Source: JAAXVQ01 sp964604705 (GTDB lineage: Bacteria > Oederibacteriota > JAAXVQ01). Taken from it: 64,000 nt of DNA. A model generated the notes under the pieces. It saw nothing but the letters and a program-made list of their open reading frames with translations. It made no database searches and was not told the DNA's origin. Within the stretch, counting starts at the first letter, position 1. Each line of letters starts with the position of its first letter. A program made the position numbers and the translations under genes. Shown in pieces: positions 39,750 to 50,800 of the stretch. The stretch lies in assembly GCA_964604705.1 (NCBI GenBank), contig CAZSAP010000016.1, forward strand, positions 8,076 to 72,075, written 5' to 3'.

Positions 39750-41429
39750 ATGACCACCCCATTGGTTTCTACTCCGCGCAAGGCACTTCCCATCTGGGCT
39801 GTAATGCTTCTGGCATTGATTTCGGGTATTTTATCCATGGCTTCGTGGCCAAACATTGGGTTGGCTTCGTTCACGGCCTGGCCAAGCCTCCTGGCTTGGA
39901 TCGCGTTTGTTCCTTATATATATGCGTGGCGTCATATTGGGTGGCGGGGTAGTTTTCTAACGGCTTGGGTTATGGGGTTTGTGTACTTCGTTGGCATCTT
40001 ATCCTGGATTGTCTTAATCAAGCGCGACACCAATTTGAACAATGCCTTCACCCTGCTTATTTTCGCGTTTTGCGGTGCCTGGTATGTGGGTATGTTTGGG
40101 GTGACCGCCAAGTGGGTTTCGGAGCGCTGGAAATGGCCGGATACCTTGGTTCTGCCGTTGGCGTGGACCGCGTGGGAGTATGTGCGCGGTCATGTTATTT
40201 TCGGCGGCTGGCCCTGGGGCAGCTTGGGACATACACAATACAGCAACCCGATCATCCGGCAATGGGCCTCGACGATTGGGGTCGGCGGACTATCCTGGAT
40301 CGTCATGTGGGTCAATGTGCTCGTGGCACAGGAAGCCGAAATAGCTTGGAATGCCAAGCGCTGGAGCCTGCGGGAAGCCGGGAAGCGTTGGTGGTTGCCT
40401 GTAGCTGAGTGGCGGGAGCGTTTGCGCGTGCGTCCGATCGTAACGACGGCGGTGCTCCTATTCATCCTGGGGTGGAGCGTGACCGTAGTCTGGACCGTGG
40501 TCGACAGTATCCGTTTCGCCCGCGCCCCACAAAAGACCATCGATATAGCCCTGGTCCAAGGGAATGTGGATACCACCCAACGCTGGGACGAGGCCTATAA
40601 GACCAGCCTTATGAGCCGCATGACCCAATTGCACGCACAGGCCACGCAAAATCAACCCGATTTAGTGATTTGGGCCGAGTCGTGTTTTCCTGGGATTTTA
40701 GGGTATGAGAAAGATTTGAAATGGGAAACCAAGCTTAAGACCTTGATCCGCGAAGGCGGTGTCCCTACGATTCTAACCAGCAACGAATACATCTACGATC
40801 TTAACCCCAAGGGGGAACGGCAATACCACCACTACAACAGTGCTTTTCTTTTGGACGGTAACGGTGAGATCTTGGGACGCTACCGTAAGATCAAGTTGGT
40901 TCCGTTTGGGGAGTATATTCCGTGGCAGATCCTCAGGAATTTCCTGCATGCGGTGGTGCGCGAACCGATTCCCGTGGATTTTGAGCCCGGGAGTGAATAT
41001 GCCTCGATTCAGTACGGCGACTTGAAGTTTTCGCCGCTGATTTGTTACGAGGATCATTTTGAAGAATTGGGATTTCAACTGGCCAAGCGCGGCGCGCGCT
41101 TTTTTGCAGGGCTGGCCAATGACCGCTGGGCCGGAACGTCGGCCATGAGCTACCAGCATACGGCCATGTCTACCTTTCTAGCCATTGAGCATCGGGTGTA
41201 TATGGCCAAAGCCAACATGACCGGACCCACATGCATGATCACGCCCTGGGGTGCGATTTCAGAGCCCATAGCGTATTTCAAAGAAGGGGTCAAGTTTGAG
41301 ACCGTTGCCTATACCCCTGACTACAAGACCTTTTTCACACGGTTCGGCAATCTGGTACCATTTGCATGTGTGGTGATTTTTTTCTTGCTGCTCATACCTG
41401 CCTTGTTTAAGAAAGAAATTTTTAACTAA
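39750..41429 (+). CDS. lnt: Apolipoprotein N-acyltransferase
   Basis: 559 residues; GGAGG precedes ATG 39750. The N-terminal 190 residues hold about six membrane segments (ISGILSMASWPNIGLAS, PLAWTAWEYVRGHVIFGGWPWGSLG at about 145-170), typical of Lnt. The periplasmic nitrilase domain follows, with catalytic residues Glu310 (WAESCFPG), Lys380 (YRKIKLVPFGEYIP) and Cys432 (ICYED). A last membrane helix ends the protein. The enzyme adds the third acyl chain to outer-membrane lipoproteins, which fits the lipoproteins in this window. It is single-gene here, divergent from the transketolase genes. Confidence 0.9.
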   Translation: MTTPLVSTPRKALPIWAVMLLALISGILSMASWPNIGLASFTAWPSLLAWIAFVPYIYAWRHIGWRGSFLTAWVMGFVYFVGILSWIVLIKRDTNLNNAFTLLIFAFCGAWYVGMFGVTAKWVSERWKWPDTLVLPLAWTAWEYVRGHVIFGGWPWGSLGHTQYSNPIIRQWASTIGVGGLSWIVMWVNVLVAQEAEIAWNAKRWSLREAGKRWWLPVAEWRERLRVRPIVTTAVLLFILGWSVTVVWTVVDSIRFARAPQKTIDIALVQGNVDTTQRWDEAYKTSLMSRMTQLHAQATQNQPDLVIWAESCFPGILGYEKDLKWETKLKTLIREGGVPTILTSNEYIYDLNPKGERQYHHYNSAFLLDGNGEILGRYRKIKLVPFGEYIPWQILRNFLHAVVREPIPVDFEPGSEYASIQYGDLKFSPLICYEDHFEELGFQLAKRGARFFAGLANDRWAGTSAMSYQHTAMSTFLAIEHRVYMAKANMTGPTCMITPWGAISEPIAYFKEGVKFETVAYTPDYKTFFTRFGNLVPFACVVIFFLLLIPALFKKEIFN

Positions 41430-41815
41430 GCGCAGTTTGTTAAAATCTTCAGCAGACTGCAAAAGCAGGGCGTTTACCTTTAAAATTAGCCCTTTTATGA
41501 CTATTCTGAAAATCCCCTCGGGACAATCCAAATCGTTTTAAGTCAGAATTTACTCATTGCCCGGAGCATAGCCTGAGATAAAAAAACCGTGGCGCAGTAT
41601 GGTCAGAAAAAAAACGCCAGGAGCTATCTTGTCAGGTATGGTTGTTTTTTAAAAAGTCTTATTTTTAAAGGGTTAATTTTTAAAAATTAACCACGCGTTT
41701 TTGACAAACGCGACTGGGGTGCTATACTTAGAAAAACGGGGGAAAGACACTTGTCCTGAACACCGCATCCAATCCTTGCAAACAATTCTCCTCGAAGGCA
41801 CGCCGGAGGACGATC
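41430..41815 (+). other. Intergenic region upstream of the giant gene
   Basis: 386 bases without a gene. It starts with a weak stem (AGGGC/GCCCT, 41467-41493, followed by TTTT) that may end the lnt transcript. It then has A-rich stretches, a 22-base perfect palindrome at 41671-41692 (GGTTAATTTTT and its complement), and the promoter described below. The leader of the giant gene is about 80 bases. Confidence 0.5.
41694..41728 (+). promoter_or_regulatory. Strong sigma-70 promoter of the giant gene with an operator-like inverted repeat over the -35 box
   Basis: Perfect TTGACA at 41701-41706, 16-base spacer, TATACT at 41723-41728 with TG one base upstream (extended -10). CGCGTTT (41694-41700) and AAACGCG (41706-41712) flank the -35 box symmetrically, so a dimeric repressor could sit there. 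Confidence 0.75.
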
Positions 41816-44800
41816 ATGAATTTTTTGCAACCAAACTTCAAATGGTTACATACTCAAGAAAAGATCCTAGGCCGTTGGTTTAAACACGAGTACCGGCGTA
41901 TGATTTCCTGCCTCCTGGTGCTCACCTTCACGTTTACCATGACGGGGTTGGATTCCCTGGTGGCACATGCCATCGATGCGTATCATCCGGACAATCCGGA
42001 TCAACAAGACGAAACCGGGAAACCTCCCTCGAACCCCAATGCGGAAAATTATCAGAACCACGCCATGAACACCATGCCGGCAACCCAGAACATGGGAACA
42101 AATGGCCCGGTTGTGACCGAGACGCGCATGAATTTGATCAAAGCCGAGCTGGGCTCCATGTTGGATGTGACATCACTTAAAACCGTAGCCCAGCGGGTAT
42201 CGTCCGGCATGAGCGTAGATACCGCGGTCAACATGTCGTTGAGCAACCAAACCACCATAAAAGCCGATCAACTGATGGATCAACCCGCCGAGCGCCCCGG
42301 GGCCCGTCCGCAAATGGATGCAGCGAACGCTGGCGATGCGGCTGCGCGCGCAACCATGGGGCAAGGCCCGGTTTCGTTGGTGGTAAACATGGGCGCTGGA
42401 GAAGGCTTGGTTAAGCCTAGCCCTGCGGGTCCCGCGGATCTGACACAGTTGCCGCTTGCGAGTGTCACCGATATGACGAATCCAGGAAACACATCGACCA
42501 TCACTCCCATGGCTTCAGAAATTAAACCGCAAGAGGCTGGGGTAACCACTGGCAATGACTCCGCCGTGGTAAAAACTGCGGCTGTTGTCGAAATAAATCC
42601 AGCCGATAAACCTGCAGGTGATGTGACTGGGGTGAAGGTGGATACCGGCAAGCTAGCAGACACCAATGCTCCCGTGGTGAAGACCGATACGGCCACCAAC
42701 CCCAAACCTGAAGTTGTGGTGAAAGATGAATCCAAAACCGAGACAGCGTTGGTCTTAGGACAGGAACAGAAAAAAGTAAACAGCGATCAAGCCACCAACA
42801 CCGAGGCCGATGCCAAGATGATTACCGGCATGAAGCCGGAAGATGCCGGGCGGGTCGTCGCAGCTATGAAGCCTGAGGATGCCGGCCTGCTTTTAACGGG
42901 GATCAAGCCCGAAGAAGCCGGGAAAATTTTAAAGAGCATGAAGCCCGAAGAATTAAGCAAAGTGATTTCATCCATGAAGCCGGAAGATGCCAGTAAGATC
43001 CTTGGGTCTATGAAACCAGGCGAGGCCAGTAAAATTTTAAGTGAGATGCGTCCCGAGGATGCCGGTAAAGTCTTGAAAGCCATGAAGCCGGAAGATGCAG
43101 TGAAAGTGGTTAAGGCCATGAAGCCGGAAGATGTAAACAAAATCGTCACGGCTATGAAACCTGAAGAGGCAAGCAAGATTTTAAGTGCCATGAAACCTGA
43201 AGACGCGGCCAAGGTGATCGCAGCCATGAAGCCAGAGGATGCGGGCAAAGTGATCGCGGCCATGAAACCGGAAGATGCCGGTAAGGTGATCACGGCCATG
43301 AAGCCGGAAGACGCAGGCAAGATTTTAGGCGCTATGAAACCTGAAGATGCGGGCAAGCTCTTAAGCGCAATGAAACCAAGCGATGCCAGCAAGTTCTTAA
43401 GCGCCATGAAGCCGGAGGATGCGGGCAAGATCATCACAGCCATGAAACCCGAGGATGCAGGGAAAGTGATCACGGCCATGAAGCCCGAGGATGCAGGGAA
43501 AGTGATCACGGCCATGAAGCCCGAGGATGCAGGGAAAGTGATCACGGCCATGAAGCCTGAAGATGCGGGGAAAGTGATTACGGCCATGAAACCCGAAGAT
43601 GCAGGGAAAGTGATCACGGCCATGAAGCCGGAAGATGCGGGCAAGGTGATGGCTTCAGTGAAACCTGAATCTGCCGGGAAAATATTGGCGGCCATGAACC
43701 CGGAGGATGCGGGGAAAGTACTGGCTACCATGAAACCCGATGCGGCTGGGAAAATCTTAAAAGCCATGAAGCCCGAGGATATTGGAAAGATCTTAAGTGC
43801 CATGAAGCCGGGTGAGGCAGGGAAACTGTTAAGCCTGTTGAAACCCGGAGATGCGAGTAAAATTATAAGTGCCATGAAACCGGCCGATGCTGCGCGGTTA
43901 TTGAGTGCCATGAAACCCGGGGATGCGGCGAAAATTTTAAATGCCATGAAACCCGAGGATGCGGGTAAGCTCTTGAGCGCCATGAAACCCGCCGATGCCG
44001 CAAAGCTCATGAGCGCCATGAAGCCCGGGGATGCGGCGAAAATTCTAAATGCCATGAACCCCGAAGACGCGGGGAAATTGTTGGCGGAAATGAAGCCCGG
44101 GGATGCCAAGAAAATACTAGCGACATTAAATGTTGAAGATGCCGGGAAACTGACGACAGCCATGACTAAAGCTACGGTTACTGGTGCGTCGGTAACCACC
44201 TCAACCGTGGGGACCAAAGATTTGATCGATCCAACCACGGGAACGGTTCTAGGTGATAGCGGGATGAATCCTACCTTGGTGAGTAATCGGCGCGGAACCG
44301 TGGATGTGGCCAGTTTGCCAGAAGGCACGATGCCGCGAACGTTTACAGGAAATCCTCCTTTGACCACCTTGGTGGTCCGTGATGGGAACACTGGCGGAGT
44401 CAAACTTATGACCGGGGATTTGACCCGGGCGCAGTTGGATATTATTCCAGGCGCATTGACCACTGTAAATCTGAATCCCAATGTGTATGTGGATGGCGAT
44501 CAGAACTGGGTGCAAGTGTATCAAGCCGCAACTGGGAATGTGAATATCAACTCACCGCCCAACATCGTTCAGGTGGTTCGAGATATCACAACCGTAACCA
44601 CGGCGGCCAACCAAAATCAACCGGTCACCCTTCCGACCCGTCCTACGGGCACCACCACGGGCTCCAACACAGGCTGGTATCAGCCCACCAATATTGAGGA
44701 TCGCGGCTTAGATAAAATTTATCAACATCGCGATCAACCCAACGAAAACGCCGGCAAGAAGCCTGGCTGTTTTGCCCAATTCATGGGTTCCACCATTGGC

Positions 44801-47800
44801 AAGATTTTCATGTTCATTATTTCCGTTATCTTGACCGTGGTCTCCTTTGGCGCGGCCGCTCCTTTCCTGTGCGCCATCATGATTGTGCTCATGGCCATCA
44901 ACACGTTTGTTCCTCTGCCTAAGTGGCTTTCCATAACCTTAAGCATTGTATGTGCGGCTCTGGGCGGTTGGGCCTCGGCCATTAAGACCATTGCTGCTCA
45001 GACCGCGGCTTTGGCCACACAAATGGCAACGTCGTTGGCCACAGGTGCGTATACTACGTTTATATCCGCGGCTTCGCAACTCTCGACGTTGCTCTCATCC
45101 ACAGGTACCATCATCATGAGCGAAGTAGCCAAGGCTGTTATCGCAAAAGTGATTGTTCTTTTGGTCGCTGAATTGTTGGGTGACAAAGCCAACCCAGTGC
45201 TCATGATGTTTGTGGGGTTGGCCGCCAACGTGGTGGCCGGTGGATTTGCTGCTTTGATTAAAGGTGATTCGTTTGGCAAAGGCATGCTGGATACGCTTAA
45301 GGGCATGCTTAATTTAAAACCCGAACAGGGTTTTGGTGCGGCTTTAAGCCAGTGGTCTACGTTGGCTTCGCCCTTGGTGATTCAAGCAGGCACTTTGGCT
45401 TTGCAGCTCATCATTGCCGAAAAGCTTGAAAGTCAAGGAATGAAGTATGAGGACCGTACGATGCTCAGCAGTGTGATTGCGGCTGGGATCATGGGAGGTG
45501 TTTCATTTACCGGGGTCGCCAAGAGCACGGATGCGACCGAGTTCAAATTTTGGCCGACCATGGTTTCGCAAGTTATAGCTCCGTTGATGACCACGGCAGC
45601 TTCTACCGCATTTAGTTCGTATGGGTCTCAGGTCTTGGCTGCACCCAAGTCGCAAGGTGGACAGGGTTACAGCACCGCGCAAATACAGATGTTCCAAAAC
45701 AACATAGGCGAATTTGCCGGTGGACTGGCACCTTTGCTCACGTTTAGCAGCCAAGGGTATCAGCAATCCATCCTCGGTCAGTTCGGACAGGCGGTAGGAC
45801 AATTCGGTCGCGGATTGGGCATTGGCGGACAAGGACCGGCGCAAAATGCGGGCGTGAGCAGTGGATCCGTAGCGGTGGGTTCGACGGTGGACAACAGTAC
45901 CAACGGTGTGCAAAACCTAGAAGGACAAAGTGAAAAAGGAACCAAGGCTGTGGTGGTGGATGGCGAAGGGAAGGTCACGAAAGAAACCACGCTGCCCAGC
46001 AACATTGCCGATGAGAATAAATCTCTGGCCCAAAACAGCGCGCCGGTGGTTGAGAACGGCCAAGCGTTAAACGGTGCATCGGCGATGACCAATGCTCCGG
46101 TCAATCAGGAGGTTACGGGCTCCAAAGGAGGATCGGGCCAAACCTCCAGCAATTCTTTGAGTGCAGATAACAAGCTGCAAAATCAACTAACCGGGAATCA
46201 ATCCCTGGAGGGGTCCAACACACCGCTTCCTGAGGGTACCAAAGACCTGCCGGGGCAAATGCCTTCGCTGAATACCGAGACGCCGAAAACCGAGAACGGT
46301 ACAGGGCTTGAACGCCCGCGCGACGAAGGGCGCATGGGCGAGTCCTCAGGGGCTCCGGAACTGGTAAAAGTCGAAGGCGAGAGACAAGTTAAGATACCCG
46401 ATGCGTTGGTGGATCAGGGGAAAACATCCAATACGCAAATCGGCGAAAAAATGAACGGGGATGTAACCAAAGGGAAAGACGTAAAAACCTCGGGTTCTGG
46501 CTCCGAGGGCGGAAAAGGGTTGGAAAAAGATCCGACCAAGGCGTTGGAAAACATTTCCAAGGCGATTACCGAAGGCAAACTTTCCGATGCCTACATGCCG
46601 CCCTCCAATGGAGCACCCGGCTCTGAGCCGGTATCAACCGGCCCGATCAAGAGCACCGATGCCAAGAAGTTGGCCTCGTTGGCGCCGGGTGTGGTCAACC
46701 AATTGGGACAAATGTTGAAACAATCGAACGGGGCGCTGGGCAAGGATTTTGAAATCGAAGTGTCGCAGTATAAAAATGCGGCCGGTCAAAACGTAAGCAT
46801 GATGACCGCCACCGGGGCCGATGGAACGACCCTGATCAGTGCGCAGGTTACAGTCGGCGGGAAAAACATAACCACTTTAGTCGCGCAGAAGACCGTCGGC
46901 GAGGGTGCGGACGCCTTCTCCCAAGTGAACACCAAAGTGATGAACGACAAGGGGCAAGTGGTCCAGGACTTGAATTTCCGCAGCAAGTATGTGCCCGAGA
47001 GCGGGACCAAGGGTTTGGATGGAGTTCCGGGCGCCAACGCCAATACCAGCGGCGGGAAGAATCTCGGCGGCGCGGACAAAGGGAACGAGCCGGGTCGTGA
47101 TTTGAAGACCCAGCCTTCGGGTCCCAAACTCACACCGCAAAATTTAAAGGCCTTGATGGCCGGAGCTGTTCCGATCATTGGCGAAGCGGCCCCGAATGTG
47201 GCAGCCGGCAATATGCCGGGTAAGGTCTTGCCCAGTTCCACAGGCACGCCCGGTGCATCCAACACAGCCTCGGGCAGTGGTGAGAAAACAGCTGGGTATG
47301 ACATAGTCAATTCAACCGATACCAAAGGCCGACGGACGGTAACGTTTAAAGACGGGAACGAGACCGTAACCCTCGAGTACAAACCGGGTCAAGGGTCGGA
47401 TCAGGTGGTTCAAGCCAAGGGTGGATTCTTGGGATTGGGCAAAGATTACTACAAGGTCAGCCAGGATGCCAACGGCAACACGGTTATTGAAGGCAAGTAC
47501 GCCACAGTCCCCGGCGCCAAAGGCAATGTCAGCAGCACGGTGTTTATCCCGGCCAACGATCCGAATCACGCCATCACGTACGACATCCACTCAGGTCAAC
47601 CCGAAGGCATGTTGGAACGCACACCGGATGGTAAGTGGCAAACGGTCAAAGATACCTATCGGACCAAAGAAAACGGCATGGTCTTTAAAGCCATGTTGGA
47701 TACCAATCTGGCCAAGGACATGAGTCCGGCCGATTTGACGGCTCGGATCAAGTCCATGCAAACCGCCGAAAGCATTAAACAAAACCCGGAATTTTTTGCG

Positions 47801-50800
47801 CAGGCCGGTAAGCAGATCGGTGCGAGCCCGTTTACGGAAAAAGGACAGGCGGCGATCAGCGAGTGGCTGAAGAGCGATGCCGGTCAAATGTTTACCAAGC
47901 AAGCGGTTATGAACATTATGAACAGCGCCGTGGACGATGCCAACAAACTGGTGATACAAGCCGGAAACAACGAGGCTCGGCTTAAGACCGCCAACGGGAC
48001 CTTGGCCATGGCGGAACTCGGTCTTTTGCAGCTTCCGAACAAAGACAGCAAAGTCAGCATGGATGATTTCATCAGGCACGCCCAACAAAGTGGCGAAGCA
48101 GGATTAATGGTGAAGGCTGCCTCGGCCTTGGTCTCCCAAGGGAAAAACTCCGAAGCACTCACGATGGTGAAGGAAACGTTAAGCGGCATGAGCCTCAAGT
48201 CCGGTTCGTTTGCCCCGGGGCAGCGCGAACTGGTGAACCAAGCCACGGATATTTTGAGCAAAATTACGAGTACGCAGAATCAGACGCTGGATCCGGGTAC
48301 GATCAAGACCATTTCGGATTTTGCTAAGTTAAGCGAGGATCGCGGGCTTATGATTCAAGCCGCCGGTCTCCAGCTGGCCTCGAATCCAGTCGGCAACCAA
48401 ACCTCGGCCGAGTCACTGATTCAAACTGCACTCAACGGAAGCGAAAAACTTTCCCCGGACGTACGGGGTGATTTGGCCATGCGTGCCCTGGATATTTTGC
48501 AAGGCAACAAGAAGACCGATGCTCCCGTATTTGAACAGTCTAAGCAGCTCCTGCAGAGCAGCATAGACGATCAACTCAAGAGCGACAAGGTTTCGGCCTC
48601 AAACATGAGCCAGGCCGCGCGCTTGTGTGCGCTGGAAGGGAGGGTGCCGGCACTGGATATCAACATGCAGAGGGCGTCGGAGGCGTTGACCAAGCTGGCC
48701 AACACCCCCAATCCGATGCCGGATATCAGCAAACTCTCCAAGCAAGTGGCGGATAAGCTCAGTTTGTCGGGAAATGTGAATTCGCTTATGGAAATGATGG
48801 GACGGGTGCAGACGCTTTCCGACAAAATGGTGGCCTCCGGAGTGCAGCAGTGGAGCCTGGGCGACCAGGGCATGCTGACCCGCACTTCGGTCGGGAAATA
48901 TGTTCTGCGGCAACAGACCGGGGATATCACGACCACCACCATGATGGAGATGAAAGAGAACAAGCTGGTTCCGTCGCGCATTGAGATCAACGACGGGAAA
49001 CCCGTGCCGCGTCAGGTTCTCATCCCTACTGAAAAAGGTTTTGAGGTCTTGGATCGCACCAATGTCGGGGTGACCCTGCCCAACGGGAAGACCGTTCAGC
49101 ATGAGATGTTGATCAATGCTAAAAACTCGAGCCCGATTTTGGAACGCGTAGAAGTCGACGGAATGGTCTACGGCGTTACGGTGGATCCGACCAAGCTGGC
49201 GTCCACGGCCGTCGAACCTTTGTTTGACCAAGCCAATGCCCACAAACAATTTATAGCCAATGAACAAAAGCACGCCAATTTTACAGAAGAGATGTTTAGG
49301 GGACCCGGTGTCCGTGCACTCACTCTGGAAGATATGACCAAATTGGGGTGGAGTACGGAGGTGGCGCAAAAGTATGTTGGCACCATGGCCTTGGTGGCAG
49401 AGAACGGGGAGATCGCCATACGCATGGCCGACGGCTATCGGAGACTGGGACAAAATCAGTTTACGCTCCCGGATGGCACGGTTAAGGTCGTTGCGTATGA
49501 AACCAAGCTGGATCTGAACAATAATGTCTTGGAAGTCTGTTTTTCGGATGGCGTCACACTTAACAATTTTACCGAAAAGGGATATGACCTGGTCCGCAAA
49601 GCCGGTCCCAACGGCAGCGACGGAGTGTTCAAGGCATCCTACCTAAAAGACGAAAAGGGTGAGGGTGAACTCCAACGAGCTGAGCTGACCTTGGAAGACA
49701 AGTCAACCGGGTGTGTGGTGAAATTGATCTACGACAGTAAGGGGGATCTTACGAATCGCGCGGACTTGCTCGATCCGGCCAATGCCAAGCGGTTGGGGTA
49801 TGAAGTCAAGGAAGTCTCGGGTGGATTTGTGATCAAAATGGGTGACCGTGAAATGGCCTTCACCAATACCGGTCGCGGCATGATCAAACCCGAAGGCGGC
49901 GGGGGCGGCGGACAGCAGCTGGTCGTAGAAGGCGATCTTGTAAACACGTACAAATTTACCGTGGGCAAGATGAACGGCCAATCCGAAAAACTGACGGTTG
50001 ATGAAATCACCAAGCAAACCGTAACCCTCTCGATGAGCGGTGAGCAACGGACCAAGACTGTTACGGAGAGTTCGGTATTAGGGAAAGTGGTTGGGCAAAC
50101 GGAATTCGCGGTTAATCCCGAAGGATTAAATACCAAAGTCGCGACCTCCCAATATGAAACGATACCGAATGGTTCCATGCAGTTTGTTCGGACCGATGCA
50201 GTTTCAAAGGTGCAATCGTACAAAGTTGGAAATGAAACCTATAGTACGTCACAGACCCTTAGAGAGTTTAAACATGTTTCGACATCACGGGAAGAAACCA
50301 TTAACGGTGTTGTGCGTACAGTAAGTGAAGACATGCTTAAACCAGGGTATAAAACCTTTCAGGATGGGAATGTGCAATGGGATAACTCCCGAGGCACATG
50401 GAAACCGGTCACTTCTACAAAGTATGAAAGAATTGATAATGGGAGTTTACAGCTGGTCTCTACAGATTTGATTACACCGGCTGACGAATCCGGGAAATTA
50501 CACAAGACCTGTGCCATTGGGAATGTGCAGTGGGATAACAGTGGTACGTGGCACCCCGTAAGTTCCTCTCAGTATGAGTCCGCCAATGGCGCCATCCGCA
50601 TGGTTACCACAACACTCAACGGGTCCAAGTCCTACCAAGAAGGCAATACCACCTATGAGTTGTCCGGTGGTTGGCATGCAATGAACCAGTCATATATGCA
50701 GGACGGCTTTTTAGTAACCAAGAATCTGGGGACCGGCCAAGTCACACGTGTGGATGACAAAGGCATGACACGCACCTGGGGTGTTGGGGCCGATGGTACG

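Noticed and set aside
42787..44481. A 564-codon open frame on the minus strand
   Set aside because: It is antisense to the 37 dodecapeptide repeats; the low-complexity repeat makes the opposite frame open too. It has no ribosome site or plausible composition.
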